NCBI GenBank assembly: GCA_017471465.1 | Contig: JAFUTI010000005.1 | Span: 1-64,000 of the forward strand | Direction: 5' to 3' | Source: Prevotella sp. | GTDB lineage: Bacteria; Bacteroidota; Bacteroidia; Bacteroidales; Bacteroidaceae | Length of the DNA stretch: 64,000 bases | Shown here: positions 40,304 through 50,605 of the stretch, in pieces | Layout of the letters: each line of letters begins with the position of its first letter | How positions within the stretch are numbered: position 1 is the stretch's first letter | Program-made: the position numbers and the translations under genes | The notes under the pieces: generated by a model | Seen by the model: the letters and a program-made list of their open reading frames with translations, nothing else | Database searches by the model: none | What the model was told of the DNA's origin: nothing

Positions 40304-41746
40304 TTAATCTTCTAACACCACAAGCCTGTTTTTGTCGGTGGCATTCACCGTGGGGTTGGGCTGCATACTGGTATTGGCAAAGAGCTCGTCCTGCGGGATG
40401 GGCAGTACGAAGCGGTCGTTGGGATAGGCCATATAGCGGACGACGGAGGTGGTGCTCTGTTCACGCACCAGCGGCTGCTTCCAACGGGTCAGGTCGAAGA
40501 AGTTGTGGCCCTCAAAGCACAGTTCTTTGACACGTTCGCGACGTACAAGCTGCAACAGCTGGGCGTCGGTAGTGGCGGCCATGACGGCGTCGGCCTTCTC
40601 AGTGCCCACGGCGCGTTCAATGATGGCACGGATATACCGGCGGGTCTCAGCGTACTGACCCAACTGAGAGGCAGCCTCTGCGGCGTTCAGATATTCCTCT
40701 GACAGGCGGAACAGGAAGGGGTCGTCGCGCTTAGGCTCGCCGTCGGGCACCGTGGTGGCCGAATACTTGCGGCAACGCTTGCTGCCCGATGCATCTCTGA
40801 GCAGGTGCAGGCGCAGGTCACTGGCATCGAAAAGCGACAACAGCGTGTCGGCTGGCAGACAGCTGTTCTCGTAGAAGGTTTTCAGATAGCCGCTCATCTT
40901 GTTGCCCGACAGCCGGAAGATGGCCTCGCCCGGTTTGTTCAGGTCGTCGAACATGCCTAAATAGTCGTCGCCCTGTGCCAGCTGTTGTGAACCGATGGCC
41001 AGCTTGGCATAGCGGAGGGCGTTTTCCCAGTCTTCCATATAGAGGTAGACACGCGAGAACATGCAGTTGACGGCCTGCAACGAACCATAGAAGCGGCTTG
41101 TGGCTACATCGTCGGTGAGCAAGGCGGAAGCTTGCTCAAGGTCGCTGAGCACCTGGTCGTACACTTGCTTCACGGTAGCCCTTGCGGGGGTGTCGTTGGC
41201 GCCGGGTGTGCGTAGCAGGACTGGCACGCCAAGATGGGAGGCATCGGCCGTGTAGTTATAGGGTTGGGCATAGGCGCGGCACTGGTCGAAATGGCACATA
41301 GCACGGATGAGCAGAGCCTCGCCGACGATACGGTTACACTGTTCGCGCTGGGCGGGATAGTTGTCGGCAACACTGGGGCCGTATTCAATGATGTTGTTGG
41401 CATTGGCCTGCGTGACATAGATCTTGCGCCAGATATAGCCCACCGCACCGGTCACCTGACTCTCGTCGCTGGTGAAGTTATACTGCGCCACCATATCGCC
41501 ACTGGAGGCTGAAGGGAGCGACACCATGTTGCCGGCCACATCGCCGTATTTGGTGAACTCATTGTCGACATACGCGTACATCTTATTATAGGTACCGGTC
41601 AATCCGGCCTTCAGACCCTGAGGGTCGCTGAGGAACGACGGGATGGTGGCCTTGCCCTTGACGTCGACCTCAAGGAAGTCGCTGCAGGCCGTCAGGCTGA
41701 CAGCCAGTCCTAAGACAATCCATAATCTGTTTATCTTGGTCTTCAT
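40304..41746 (-). CDS. SusD/RagB family nutrient-binding lipoprotein
   Basis: A 480-residue surface lipoprotein with lipobox SLTACSD (Cys about 21 from ATG 41746). It has the tetratricopeptide-like helical fold of SusD (IVGEALLIRAMCHFDQCRAYAQPYNY, PVLLRTPGANDTPARATVKQVYDQVLSDLEQA) and the C-terminal SusD pattern (LVRRERVKELCFEGHNFFDLTRWKQPLV, FVLPIPQDELFANTSMQPNP). It forms the lid of the SusC transporter and captures the substrate. It starts 12 bases after susC. No glycosidase is in the locus, so the ligand may be a peptide. Confidence 0.95.
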   Translation of the reverse strand: MKTKINRLWIVLGLAVSLTACSDFLEVDVKGKATIPSFLSDPQGLKAGLTGTYNKMYAYVDNEFTKYGDVAGNMVSLPSASSGDMVAQYNFTSDESQVTGAVGYIWRKIYVTQANANNIIEYGPSVADNYPAQREQCNRIVGEALLIRAMCHFDQCRAYAQPYNYTADASHLGVPVLLRTPGANDTPARATVKQVYDQVLSDLEQASALLTDDVATSRFYGSLQAVNCMFSRVYLYMEDWENALRYAKLAIGSQQLAQGDDYLGMFDDLNKPGEAIFRLSGNKMSGYLKTFYENSCLPADTLLSLFDASDLRLHLLRDASGSKRCRKYSATTVPDGEPKRDDPFLFRLSEEYLNAAEAASQLGQYAETRRYIRAIIERAVGTEKADAVMAATTDAQLLQLVRRERVKELCFEGHNFFDLTRWKQPLVREQSTTSVVRYMAYPNDRFVLPIPQDELFANTSMQPNPTVNATDKNRLVVLED

Positions 41747-41758
41747 AATCAACACGCT

Positions 41759-44700
41759 TTAGAATCCTACGTTTACAGACAGCGAGAACGAGCGCTCCAA
41801 CGGATAGCCACTCATACATGTCTTATACGAATTATGGTCGCTGCTGGCATACGGCGAGTAGGCAAACAGATTGTTGCCGATGAGCGACAGTGTACAACTG
41901 CTGAGGCCGACGGGACGGATAAGGTCACGCGACAGACGGTAGCTCAGAACCAGATTCTGCAGACGAATCATGGTCTTGTTATACAGATAGCGCGTGGAGT
42001 TCATCACCGAACTGGTGCTGACGCCCCAGATGGGTTTCGGACTCAGCGCCACGTCGCCGGGCTTCTGCCAACGGTCGAGCTGCTCGACGGCCTGATTCTG
42101 CTCTGATGCATAAAGGCCATCGGAGAACATGCTCCGGCCAAACGAGGTGAAGGCATAGCCGCCGAACTGGTAGTTCAGCAGGAAACGCAACGAAAAGCCC
42201 TTGTACGACAGGGTATTGGTCATACCGCCCGTCACGTCGCAGTGGCTGTTGTCGCCGGCCACGCGGTTGTCGGTGGTGTACTGCTTGGTGATGTTGCCAT
42301 CCTTGTCGTACCACATGGGCGAGCCGTCGGCAGGGTCGACGCCTGCCCAACGCACGAGAAACATCGTGCTGACATCGTAGCCCTCGATATAGCTGTAGGT
42401 ACCGAAGTTCTTCTGTATACCGTTATAGAGCTTCAGCAGGATGTTGGTGTTGTGGGCCAGGTTCAACTCGGTGGTCCAGCGGAACCCGTCTTCCTTCTGG
42501 CTGACGATATTCTTCGAGGTCAGCGTCAGGTCGAAACCGCGGTTACGCATCTCGCCGACATTACGATAGACCTTGGTGTCGCCGGTGGTGCGGCTGACAT
42601 CGAGGTTACTGAGCAGGTTCTTCGTGTGGTGGTTGTACCAGTCGAAATCGATGTCGAAACGGTTGAGTATCTCCAGACGGAAACCGAGGTTGGTCTTGTA
42701 GGTCGTCTCCCACGACAGGGTGTGGTTGGGCGTGCCGCTCTGCACACCACCGTTCTCGCCATTGTAGGCGTAGCTCTCACCGTAGGCATAGAGTCCGAGA
42801 GCCTCTTGTGACCCTAGGCGGGAATTGCCGTTGGCACCGTAGCTAGCCTTCAGTTTCAGCACCGTAACCCAGGGAATCTTAAAGAACTTCTCGTTATGGA
42901 TGTTCCACGACACACCGACAGAGGCGAAGTCGGCCCAGCGCACGTCGCTACCAAACTGGGAGTTGCCGTCGCGGCGGGCATTGACCGTCAGATAGTATCG
43001 ACTGTCGAACGAATAGGTTGCCTGCCCCAAGAACGATGCCTTGCGCGTAGTACTGCTGTAGTTGGAGCCGTTACGGGTGTTGGCGTATGACACGTCCTGA
43101 ATATAGTCATTAATAAAACCGGAACCGGTGGCACCGACGACGGTGTAGTCACGAGAGCCAGCCTCAAAGCCCAGGAGGGCGCTGACCGAATGGAGACCGA
43201 AGGTGCGGTTGAAGTTCAGACGGTGGATGGTGTTCCAGTTGCTCACATGAGCCGACTGACGGGTAGCGTAGCCCTGAGTGCCGATGACACTGGTACCACT
43301 CCAGTTCTTCTGCGACGAGTACATCTGCTCGAGATTCGACTGGAAGTCGACGCCAAACTGTCCTGTGTACGACAGACCTGGAAGAATGTCATACTTCAAC
43401 GAGAAGTTGGCATTGACATAAAGAGCCTTTTGGTTGTTCTCGTTCTGCTCACGCTCAGCCACGCTGTTGAAGAACTTATAGTCCTTGAACACAGGGTTGC
43501 CGTCGGCATCGACACCACTGACCATGCGATTGTAAAGACGGAGCGTTCCATCTGGGTTGTAGGGCGAGAAGATAGGCAGGTTCTCGTAGAAGTCGCGACC
43601 CATATTAAAGAGGTCGTTGGTGTTGTACGAGGCCGAGAGGATGGTACTGAGCTTCACCTTCTTGTGCAACTGGAAATCCAAATTCGTGCGCAAAGAGAAG
43701 CGTTGCTGCTTGTTGCCCTTGATGGTCGACTGATTTTGATAGTAGGCTCCCGACAGGTAGTATTTGGTCTTGTCGGAACCGCCGTTGACAGCCACATTGC
43801 CCTGGAACGTGGTGCCGGTGTCATAATAAATGTCGAGCCAGTCGGTATCGGTGGTCGAGAACTGGTTCAGTTCGTTGTCCTGATAAGGGAAGGCACGCGG
43901 GTCGAGGCCGGCATTGGCGTATGACTCACGGGCCAGTTCCAAGAACTGTTGGGCGTTGAGCACCTTCGGGGCCGTAGAGCGGTCGATATGGGCAACACCA
44001 TACTCCACACCCACCGACACGTTGGTCTTGCCCTCACGACCTTTTTTCGTCGTGACAAGTACCACACCGTTACCACCGTCGGCACCGTAGATAGAGGTGG
44101 CTGTGGCATCCTTCAACACGGTGACCGACTCTATATCGTCGGGATTGAGAAACGACAGCGGACTGATGGAGTAGTTCTGACCTGGCATCAGGTTGGTGGT
44201 ACCGCCGGTGAACATCGGCACACCGTCGATAACCCACAACGGCTCACTGCTGGCAGAGAGCGAACCCTCGCCACGCACCCTGACATTGAAACGGGGACGG
44301 GAGTTGTCGGGCGAGTCGCTGTTGATGTCAATCTTAACACCAGGTATCAGACCGTCGAGCATCGTGTCGAGACGACCCTTAGGCAGGTTCTCCAGTTCCT
44401 TGGAGCCTACCTGATAGGCTGAGCCCACCAAGTCGCTACGCTTCTGCATCGTTCCGTATGCACCGACAATAACCACATCCTTAATAGCTGTAGCATCGTC
44501 ATACATCGTTACCGTAAGGCTGTTGGCACTGGTCACTGTCTTTGACAATTTCTTCATACCGATATAACTGAAGCTGAGCGTGGCAGGCAGCGACTTCACG
44601 GAAAGGACGTAACGGCCTTCCATATCGGTGACACACATATTCTTACTGTCCTTCTGCTGAACAGTCACACCGATGAGCGGGTCGCCCTGCGCGTCGACGA

Positions 44701-44794
44701 CAACACCTCTCAGCAGAATATCGGCTGCCCATGTGGGAAGTGCCGACATTAACAGGGCCAAGAACAAAATGCCTTTCTGTATCTTCTGTTTCAT
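41759..44794 (-). CDS. SusC/RagA family TonB-linked outer-membrane transporter
   Basis: A 1011-residue transporter with a signal peptide (GILFLALLMSALPTWAA), an N-terminal carboxypeptidase-like regulatory domain (LLRGVVVDAQGDPLIGVTVQ, TDMEGRYVLSVKS, ATLSFSYIGM), a plug (IKDVVIVGAYGTMQKRSDLVG, FNVRVRGEGSLSASSEPLWVIDGVP, SVTVLKDATATSIYGADGGNGVVLVTTKKG) and a large beta-barrel ending in SFSLSVNVGF. It imports oligomeric substrates together with the SusD lipoprotein. First gene of the locus; a -7 box lies at 44816-44823. No ECF sigma factor or anti-sigma gene is adjacent. The ligand is unknown. Confidence 0.96.
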   Translation of the reverse strand: MKQKIQKGILFLALLMSALPTWAADILLRGVVVDAQGDPLIGVTVQQKDSKNMCVTDMEGRYVLSVKSLPATLSFSYIGMKKLSKTVTSANSLTVTMYDDATAIKDVVIVGAYGTMQKRSDLVGSAYQVGSKELENLPKGRLDTMLDGLIPGVKIDINSDSPDNSRPRFNVRVRGEGSLSASSEPLWVIDGVPMFTGGTTNLMPGQNYSISPLSFLNPDDIESVTVLKDATATSIYGADGGNGVVLVTTKKGREGKTNVSVGVEYGVAHIDRSTAPKVLNAQQFLELARESYANAGLDPRAFPYQDNELNQFSTTDTDWLDIYYDTGTTFQGNVAVNGGSDKTKYYLSGAYYQNQSTIKGNKQQRFSLRTNLDFQLHKKVKLSTILSASYNTNDLFNMGRDFYENLPIFSPYNPDGTLRLYNRMVSGVDADGNPVFKDYKFFNSVAEREQNENNQKALYVNANFSLKYDILPGLSYTGQFGVDFQSNLEQMYSSQKNWSGTSVIGTQGYATRQSAHVSNWNTIHRLNFNRTFGLHSVSALLGFEAGSRDYTVVGATGSGFINDYIQDVSYANTRNGSNYSSTTRKASFLGQATYSFDSRYYLTVNARRDGNSQFGSDVRWADFASVGVSWNIHNEKFFKIPWVTVLKLKASYGANGNSRLGSQEALGLYAYGESYAYNGENGGVQSGTPNHTLSWETTYKTNLGFRLEILNRFDIDFDWYNHHTKNLLSNLDVSRTTGDTKVYRNVGEMRNRGFDLTLTSKNIVSQKEDGFRWTTELNLAHNTNILLKLYNGIQKNFGTYSYIEGYDVSTMFLVRWAGVDPADGSPMWYDKDGNITKQYTTDNRVAGDNSHCDVTGGMTNTLSYKGFSLRFLLNYQFGGYAFTSFGRSMFSDGLYASEQNQAVEQLDRWQKPGDVALSPKPIWGVSTSSVMNSTRYLYNKTMIRLQNLVLSYRLSRDLIRPVGLSSCTLSLIGNNLFAYSPYASSDHNSYKTCMSGYPLERSFSLSVNVGF

Positions 44795-44815
44795 TTTCTG
44801 CGTTTAAATCCGGGG

Positions 44816-44823
44816 CAAAGATA
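44816..44823 (-). promoter_or_regulatory. -7 box of the SusC/SusD operon
   Basis: TATCTTTG on the minus strand followed by CCCC, about 22 bases upstream of the susC start. Confidence 0.6.
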
Positions 44824-44853
44824 AAGAAAAAAGTTAAATCTGCCAAGGAAATA

Positions 44854-44897
44854 GCAAAAAAAGAGGATGCATCAACTTTTTGTTGGTGCATCCTCTT
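44854..44897 (-). terminator. terminator of the ribosomal-protein operon
   Basis: On the minus strand AAGAGGATGCACCAAC, a short A-rich loop and GTTGATGCATCCTCTT pair with one mismatch, followed by a run of T residues. It closes the alpha operon just past rplQ and lies upstream of the susC promoter. Confidence 0.85.
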
Positions 44898-44938
44898 GGT
44901 TATTGATTCCGTTCTCCCCCTCAAGGGGATAGGACAAA

Positions 44939-45493
44939 TTATTCAGCCTTTGTCTCTTCAGCAGCCTCAGCAGCGGGAGCCTCTTCGACGGGAGCCTCAG
45001 CCTTTGTCTCCTCAGCAACAGGAGCCTCAGCCTTAACCTCCTCAGCAGCGGGAGCCTCGGCAGCATCGGACTTGGGAGCGGCGGCCTTGCGCGAACGGCG
45101 GGTCTTCTTCTTAGTCTCGCCCTTAGCCATTTCGGGATCGAAGTCGACAAGCTCGATGAAGCAGATCTGGGCAGCATCGCCCTGACGGAAACCAAGCTTG
45201 ATGATACGGGTGTAGCCACCGGGACGGTCGCCTACCTTCTCGGCAACAGTGCCGAAGAGTTCCTTAATGGCATCCTTGTTCTGCAGATAGCTGAACACGA
45301 CGCGGCGAGAATTGGTAGAATCCTCCTTAGCCTTCGTGATCAGGGGCTCTACATATTTCTTCAAGGCTTTTGCCTTGGCAACGGTCGTAGTGATTCTTTT
45401 GTGCATGATCAGCGAGATGGCCATGTTTGCCAACATGGCACTGCGGTGAGATGCAGTACGGCCGAGATGGTTGAATTTCTTGTTATGTCTCAT
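44939..45493 (-). CDS. rplQ: 50S ribosomal protein L17
   Basis: The first about 120 residues ([20 protein letters not shown] to [10 protein letters not shown]) are a complete L17 that binds 23S rRNA near the exit tunnel. Residues about 125-184 form a Lys-rich patch and then a low-complexity Ala/Glu/Pro tail made of repeats such as [18 protein letters not shown]. Acidic tails on L17 occur in Bacteroidetes; their role is unknown. Last gene of the cluster, directly followed by a strong terminator. Confidence 0.97.
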   Translation of the reverse strand: MRHNKKFNHLGRTASHRSAMLANMAISLIMHKRITTTVAKAKALKKYVEPLITKAKEDSTNSRRVVFSYLQNKDAIKELFGTVAEKVGDRPGGYTRIIKLGFRQGDAAQICFIELVDFDPEMAKGETKKKTRRSRKAAAPKSDAAEAPAAEEVKAEAPVAEETKAEAPVEEAPAAEAAEETKAE

Positions 45494-45499
45494 TGTTGT

Positions 45500-46492
45500 T
45501 TATTCTTTATCAAGTTTATACTTGGAAATGTCGGTTCCAAACGACAGATTCAGACTCTCGAGCAAATCATCAAGCTCCGTGAGCGATTTCTTACCGAAGT
45601 TGCGGAACTTCAGGAGGTCGGTCTTGTTGTACTGTACGAGATCGCCGAGCGTCTCAACGTCGGCAGCCTTCAGACAGTTCAAGGCACGAACCGAGAGGTT
45701 CATGTCGGTGAGCTTCGTCTTCAGCAGCTGGCGCATGTGCAGTACCTCCTCATCAAACTCCTGGTTGGTCTCCGTCTCAGATGCCTCAAGGGTAATCTTC
45801 TCGTCAGAGAACAACATGAAGTGGTAGATAAGAATCTTGGCAGCCTCCTTCAGTGCGTCCTTCGGGTGGATGGAACCGTCCGTGGTGACCTCCAGCACGA
45901 GCTTGTCGTAGTCGGTCTTCTGCTCGACACGATAAGGCTCAACGCTGTATTTCACATTACGGATAGGTGTGTAAATAGAGTCGATTGCTATCACGTTCAC
46001 ATCAGTGCAGAACTCGCGGTTCTCGTCAGCAGGGACATAACCGCGGCCCTTGTTGATCGTGAGGTCAATCTGCATCGATGCCTTGGAATCTAAATGACAA
46101 ATCACCAAATCGGGATTCAGCACCTCAAATCCAGTCAGATACTTGCCTATATCACCGGCTTTAAACTCGGTAGAATTCTCGACAGTAATAGAGACTTTCT
46201 CGTTCTCGAATTCTTCCACAACTTGCTTGAACCTGACTTGCTTCAGGTTCAAGATAATGTTGGTTACATCTTCCTTAACACCAGGTACTGATGAGAACTC
46301 ATGCTCAACACCCGCAATGCGAATCGTGTTGATAGCATAGCCCTCGAGCGATGAAAGAAGAATGCGGCGGAGAGCGTTGCCAACGGTAACACCGAAGCCA
46401 GGCTCCAACGGACGAAATTCGAACTTGCCGAACTTGTCCGATGCTTCCAACATTACGACTTTATCAGGTTTTTGAAATGCTAATATCGCCAT
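45500..46492 (-). CDS. rpoA: RNA polymerase alpha subunit
   Basis: The 330-residue alpha subunit, scaffold for core RNA polymerase assembly. The N-terminal dimerisation domain ([31 protein letters not shown]) and the C-terminal DNA/activator-binding domain ([44 protein letters not shown]) are both complete. It lies 6 bases before rplQ in the usual alpha-operon position. Confidence 0.98.
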   Translation of the reverse strand: MAILAFQKPDKVVMLEASDKFGKFEFRPLEPGFGVTVGNALRRILLSSLEGYAINTIRIAGVEHEFSSVPGVKEDVTNIILNLKQVRFKQVVEEFENEKVSITVENSTEFKAGDIGKYLTGFEVLNPDLVICHLDSKASMQIDLTINKGRGYVPADENREFCTDVNVIAIDSIYTPIRNVKYSVEPYRVEQKTDYDKLVLEVTTDGSIHPKDALKEAAKILIYHFMLFSDEKITLEASETETNQEFDEEVLHMRQLLKTKLTDMNLSVRALNCLKAADVETLGDLVQYNKTDLLKFRNFGKKSLTELDDLLESLNLSFGTDISKYKLDKE

Positions 46493-46506
46493 TAATTTAA
46501 TGATTT

Positions 46507-47115
46507 TTAGTTTTTAGAGTACAACTCAACGATTGACTGTTCCTTAATGTTCTCGGGGATATCGGCACGCTCCGGCAGATGCAGGAACTTGCCACCCTTT
46601 GCGTTCTCATCCCACTCAATCCAAGGATACTTGCTGTGATTGAAACCTGCGAGGGCAGCCTCGATAACCTCGAGTGACTTTGACTTCTCGCGAACAGCAA
46701 CAATCATACCGGGCTTCACCTGGAAAGAAGGAATATTGACTACCTTACCGTCGACAGTGATGTGCTTGTGACCTACGAGCTGACGTGCTGCAGCACGGGT
46801 AGGAGCAATACCAAGACGGAACACCACGTTGTCGAGTCGGCTCTCCAGAAGCTGGAGAAGCACCTCACCGGTGATACCTTCGGCCTTAGCAGCCTTCTCA
46901 AACAAATTACGGAACTGGCGCTCAAGTACTCCGTATGTGTACTTAGCCTTCTGCTTCTCTGCCAGCATGACAGCATACTCCGACTGCTTACGGCGGCGGT
47001 TATTGCCATGCTGTCCCGGGGGGAAGTTCCTACGGGACAAAACTTTGTCGGCGCCGAAGATGGGTTCACCAAAACGGCGTGCAATTTTAGATTTCGGTCC
47101 AATATATCTTGCCAT
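46507..47115 (-). CDS. rpsD: 30S ribosomal protein S4
   Basis: A 202-residue primary 16S rRNA-binding protein and the likely translational repressor of this operon by family knowledge. The start [21 protein letters not shown] has no CxxC zinc motif (zinc-free form). The S4 RNA-binding domain is [20 protein letters not shown] followed by [17 protein letters not shown]. Confidence 0.98.
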   Translation of the reverse strand: MARYIGPKSKIARRFGEPIFGADKVLSRRNFPPGQHGNNRRRKQSEYAVMLAEKQKAKYTYGVLERQFRNLFEKAAKAEGITGEVLLQLLESRLDNVVFRLGIAPTRAAARQLVGHKHITVDGKVVNIPSFQVKPGMIVAVREKSKSLEVIEAALAGFNHSKYPWIEWDENAKGGKFLHLPERADIPENIKEQSIVELYSKN

Positions 47116-47175
47116 AACTTTGATAATTGCTTCTGAGCGAAGCGAATTTAATTTTTAATGTTTAATCTTAAATAT

Positions 47176-47565
47176 TTATACGCGACGACGCTTCGGAGGA
47201 CGGCAGCCATTGTGCGGCAGCGGTGTCACGTCGATAATCTCCATCACCTCGATACCGGCACCATGCACGGCACGGATGGCCGACTCACGACCGTTGCCGG
47301 GACCCTTGACGTAGGCCTTCACCTTGCGCAGACCGAGGTCGAAAGCAACCTTGGCACAATCCTCGGCAGCCATCTGAGCAGCATACGGAGTGTTCTTCTT
47401 TGAGCCGCGGAAGCCCATCTTACCTGCTGACGACCAAGAGATTACCTGCCCCTCGTCGTTAGCCAACGAAACGATAATGTTATTGAAAGAGCTATGTACG
47501 TGGAGCTGACCGATAGCGTTCACTCTCACGTTCCTTTTCTTTGAAGTGACTGTTTTCTTTGCCAT
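47176..47565 (-). CDS. rpsK: 30S ribosomal protein S11
   Basis: A 129-residue protein of the 30S platform that contacts mRNA near the decoding site. Typical regions are [43 protein letters not shown] and the basic C-terminus [16 protein letters not shown]. Standard order between rpsM and rpsD. Confidence 0.98.
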   Translation of the reverse strand: MAKKTVTSKKRNVRVNAIGQLHVHSSFNNIIVSLANDEGQVISWSSAGKMGFRGSKKNTPYAAQMAAEDCAKVAFDLGLRKVKAYVKGPGNGRESAIRAVHGAGIEVMEIIDVTPLPHNGCRPPKRRRV

Positions 47566-47603
47566 AATTCTTAACCCTTAATTGTGAATTGACTCATTGT
47601 GAA

Positions 47604-47984
47604 TTACTTCGTAGCCTTCTTCTTGTTAGCAACAGTCTTCTTCTTACCTTTACGGGTACGAGCATTGTTCTTCGTGCTCTGGCCACGGACAGGAAGACCA
47701 TGACGATGACGGACGCCACGATAGCAACCAATATCCATCAGTCGCTTGATATTCAACTGGATCTCGCTGCGGAGATCACCTTCAACTTTGAATTCAGCGC
47801 CGATAATTTCACGGATCTTGGCTGCCTGGTCGTCACTCCACTCACTGACCTTCAGGTCGCGGCTGACACCTGCCTTATCCAATATCTTTGCTGAACTACT
47901 TCGACCGATACCATAGATATAGGTCAATGCGATTTCGCCACGCTTGTTCTGGGGCAAATCTACTCCAACAATTCTTATTGCCAT
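47604..47984 (-). CDS. rpsM: 30S ribosomal protein S13
   Basis: A 126-residue head protein contacting tRNA and forming intersubunit bridges. It starts [20 protein letters not shown] and has [33 protein letters not shown] in the basic tail. It is the first gene after an internal promoter (48042-48049), so rpsM-rpsK-rpsD-rpoA-rplQ may be made separately. Confidence 0.98.
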   Translation of the reverse strand: MAIRIVGVDLPQNKRGEIALTYIYGIGRSSSAKILDKAGVSRDLKVSEWSDDQAAKIREIIGAEFKVEGDLRSEIQLNIKRLMDIGCYRGVRHRHGLPVRGQSTKNNARTRKGKKKTVANKKKATK

Positions 47985-48041
47985 TGTTAATTAAATAGTG
48001 AAAATAAAATTTTTAAATTACGTAATTTGCTAAAAAGCGCA

Positions 48042-48049
48042 CAAAGGTA
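48042..48049 (-). promoter_or_regulatory. internal -7 box upstream of rpsM
   Basis: TACCTTTG on the minus strand in the 112-base gap between rpmJ and rpsM, the widest gap between the spc and alpha parts. It would drive the alpha operon, with a leader of about 50 bases. Confidence 0.6.
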
Positions 48050-48096
48050 CGAAGATTTTCGCAAACCTCCGCACTCTTTTATGCATATTTAACATT

Positions 48097-48213
48097 TTAA
48101 CCCTGACGCATCTTGTACTTAGGGTTCTTCTTGTTGATAACGAACAGGCGTCCCTTGCGACGTACGATCTTGCAGTCGGGAGTACGCTTCTTCAATGATG
48201 CTCTTGTCTTCAT
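48097..48213 (-). CDS. rpmJ: 50S ribosomal protein L36
   Basis: A 38-residue gene found by reading the minus strand between infA and rps[21 protein letters not shown] followed by [18 protein letters not shown]. Only one Cys is present, so it is the zinc-free type of L36. Position between infA and rpsM is canonical. Confidence 0.97.
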   Translation of the reverse strand: MKTRASLKKRTPDCKIVRRKGRLFVINKKNPKYKMRQG

Positions 48214-48227
48214 ATCTTCTAAAATGT

Positions 48228-48446
48228 TTATTTGTATCTGAATACAATTCTACCTTTTGTCAAGTCGTAGGGGCTCATCTCCACCTTCACCTTGTCGCCA
48301 GGAAGGATACGGATATAGTGCATACGCATCTTACCCGAGATGTGGGCTATAATCTGCACCCCATTTTCAAGTTCAACCCGGAACATGGCATTCGAGAGAC
48401 TCTCGAGTATCGTTCCGTCCTGCTCAATAGCGGATTGTTTTGCCAT
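48228..48446 (-). CDS. infA: translation initiation factor IF-1
   Basis: A 72-residue OB-fold protein that occupies the ribosomal A site during initiation. [29 protein letters not shown] and the C-terminal [12 protein letters not shown] are typical. It lies between map and rpmJ, the normal Bacteroidetes order. Confidence 0.98.
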   Translation of the reverse strand: MAKQSAIEQDGTILESLSNAMFRVELENGVQIIAHISGKMRMHYIRILPGDKVKVEMSPYDLTKGRIVFRYK

Positions 48447-48452
48447 ACCTTA

Positions 48453-49253
48453 TTAATATAATACTCCTTCTACTTTCTCAGCTTCCTCGAACGAGGACAA
48501 AATCTCAGCCTTACCCTTACGGATAGCAATGGTGTGCTCGAAGTGGGCGGCAGGCTGGCCGTCACGCGTACGCACCGACCATTTGTCCTGGTCCAGCCAG
48601 ACGTCGCGCTTGCCCATCGTTATCATCGGCTCGATGGCGATGCACATACCAGCCTTCAACATGACACCGTTGCCACGGCGACCATAGTTGGGCACGGGCG
48701 GGTCTTCGTGCATCTCGCGGCCTATACCATGTCCGGTGAGTTCACGCACAATACCGTACTTCTGAGCCTCGCAGTGATCCTGCACCGCCGAACTGACATC
48801 GCCAAGATGACGGCCGGCCTGAGCAGCCTCGATACCGAGATAGAGCGCTTCTTTCGTCGTCTTCAGAAGCTTTTTCACCTCCTCCGACACTTCACCGACA
48901 CAGAACGTGTAGGCCGAGTCGCCATTGAACCCGTTAAGAAGCGTGCCACAGTCAACGGAAATGATGTCACCATCTTTCAATACCGTCTGTTCGCTGGGAA
49001 CACCGTGAACGACGACGTCGTTGACAGAAGTACAGATGCTGGCGGGGAACGGCCCTCCGTATGGATTGGGGAAACCCTTGAAAGTCGGGACAGCTCCGTG
49101 GTCGCGGATAAACTCGTCGGCCAACTTATCCAACTGGAGGGTCGTTACACCAGGCTTGATATGTTTAGCCAATTCACCAAGCGTCTTACCAACAAGCTGG
49201 TTTGCCTGGCGCATCAGCTCTATTTCATCCTCAGTCTTCAGGAATATCTTCAT
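48453..49253 (-). CDS. map: methionine aminopeptidase type I
   Basis: A 266-residue metal-dependent enzyme removing N-terminal Met from new proteins. The five metal ligands are seen in VDCGTLLNGFNGDSAYTF (two Asp), ELTGHGIGREMHEDPPVPNYG (His), MCIAIEPMI (Glu) and HFEHTIAI (Glu). Standard position between secY and infA. Confidence 0.98.
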   Translation of the reverse strand: MKIFLKTEDEIELMRQANQLVGKTLGELAKHIKPGVTTLQLDKLADEFIRDHGAVPTFKGFPNPYGGPFPASICTSVNDVVVHGVPSEQTVLKDGDIISVDCGTLLNGFNGDSAYTFCVGEVSEEVKKLLKTTKEALYLGIEAAQAGRHLGDVSSAVQDHCEAQKYGIVRELTGHGIGREMHEDPPVPNYGRRGNGVMLKAGMCIAIEPMITMGKRDVWLDQDKWSVRTRDGQPAAHFEHTIAIRKGKAEILSSFEEAEKVEGVLY

Positions 49254-49259
49254 AGAAGA

Positions 49260-50600
49260 TTAGTAGGCAGCCATACCGCGACCATGAATACGACCCGAAC
49301 TGAGCAGGCCGTCATAGTGGCGCATTAACAGGTGACTCTCAATCTGGGCAAGCGTGTCGAGCACGACACCCACAAGAATCAGCAACGACGTACCGCCGAA
49401 GAACTGCGAGAAAGCATCCTGCACGTTCAGCAGGCTGGCGAGAGCCGGCATGATGGCGATGAAGGCAATGAACAGCGAACCAGGCAGTGTGATACGCGAC
49501 ATCACCGTGTCGATGAAATCAGCAGTATCCTTACCGGGCTTTACTCCGGGAATGAATCCGTTGTTACGTTTCATGTCCTCAGCCATCTGTGTAGGATTCA
49601 GCGTGATAGCGGTGTAGAAGTACGTGAATGCGATGATCAGCAGGGCAAAGACGATGTTGTATGTCCAGCTGTGGTGATCAAGCATCGAGCGCACGAACCA
49701 GCTGGCGTTCTCCGGAGCCGAATACTGGACGATAGCCAGAGGGATGAACATCAGTGCCTGAGCAAAGATGATAGGCATCACATTGGCAGCGAACAGCTTC
49801 AGGGGGATATACTGGCGGGCACCACCGTAGGTCTTGTTACCCACGACACGCTTTGCATACTGTACAGGAATCTTACGGACACCTTGTACCAGAACGATAG
49901 ATGCACAAACAACGGCGTAAAGGATGATAATCTCGACGAGGAACATCACCAGACCACCGCCCGTGATGGCAGTGAAGCGCGAACTGACCTCCTGGATGAA
50001 TGCCTGAGGCAGACGGGCGATGATACCAATCATAATGATCATCGAGATACCGTTTCCTATACCTTTATCAGTAATGCGCTCACCGAGCCAGAGGATAAAC
50101 ATACTACCTGCAGCCAGGATGACAGTGGCGGGAATCATGAACACAGGCCAGCTAATGCCAGAGGCCAGCGCAGCACCCGACTGCATCTTCAGGTTGATAA
50201 GGTAGCTCGGTGCCTGGAACAGCAGGATAGCCACTGTCAGGTACCGAGTGTACATGCTAATCTTCTTACGGCCGCTCTCGCCCTCACGCTGCATCTTCTG
50301 GAAATAAGGCACAGCGACAGCGAGGAGCTGCATTACGATAGAAGCCGAGATGTAAGGCATAATACCAAGCGCGAAAATCGACGCATTGGAGAATGCACCA
50401 CCGGAGAACATATCAAGCAGTGCCAGAAGACCGCCAGCGGTCTGCTGCTGCAACTTATCCAGCATCACCGGATTGATACCAGGAAGCACCACGAATGAGC
50501 CAAAACGGTAAATGGCTACAAAGAGGCAGGTAATGAGGAGTCGCTGACGCAGGTCCTCAATCTTCCAAATGTTCTTCAGTGTCTCTATAAACTTCTTCAT
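49260..50600 (-). CDS. secY: protein translocase subunit SecY
   Basis: A 446-residue ten-helix channel of the Sec translocon in the inner membrane. Recognisable parts include IYRFGSFVVLPGINP, the plug-side GALLDMFSGGAF-like GLLALLDMFSGGAFSNASIFALGIMPYISASIVMQL, and KKIPVQYAKRVVGNKTYGG-like cytosolic loop (VRKIPVQYAKRV). Overlap-free, 6 bases from both neighbours. Confidence 0.98.
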   Translation of the reverse strand: MKKFIETLKNIWKIEDLRQRLLITCLFVAIYRFGSFVVLPGINPVMLDKLQQQTAGGLLALLDMFSGGAFSNASIFALGIMPYISASIVMQLLAVAVPYFQKMQREGESGRKKISMYTRYLTVAILLFQAPSYLINLKMQSGAALASGISWPVFMIPATVILAAGSMFILWLGERITDKGIGNGISMIIMIGIIARLPQAFIQEVSSRFTAITGGGLVMFLVEIIILYAVVCASIVLVQGVRKIPVQYAKRVVGNKTYGGARQYIPLKLFAANVMPIIFAQALMFIPLAIVQYSAPENASWFVRSMLDHHSWTYNIVFALLIIAFTYFYTAITLNPTQMAEDMKRNNGFIPGVKPGKDTADFIDTVMSRITLPGSLFIAFIAIMPALASLLNVQDAFSQFFGGTSLLILVGVVLDTLAQIESHLLMRHYDGLLSSGRIHGRGMAAY

Positions 50601-50605
50601 CTTAC

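Noticed and set aside
49332..50498. A 388-codon plus-strand frame opposite secY
   Set aside because: The minus strand is unmistakably secY; the opposite frame is rich in His, Arg and Gln with no domain.
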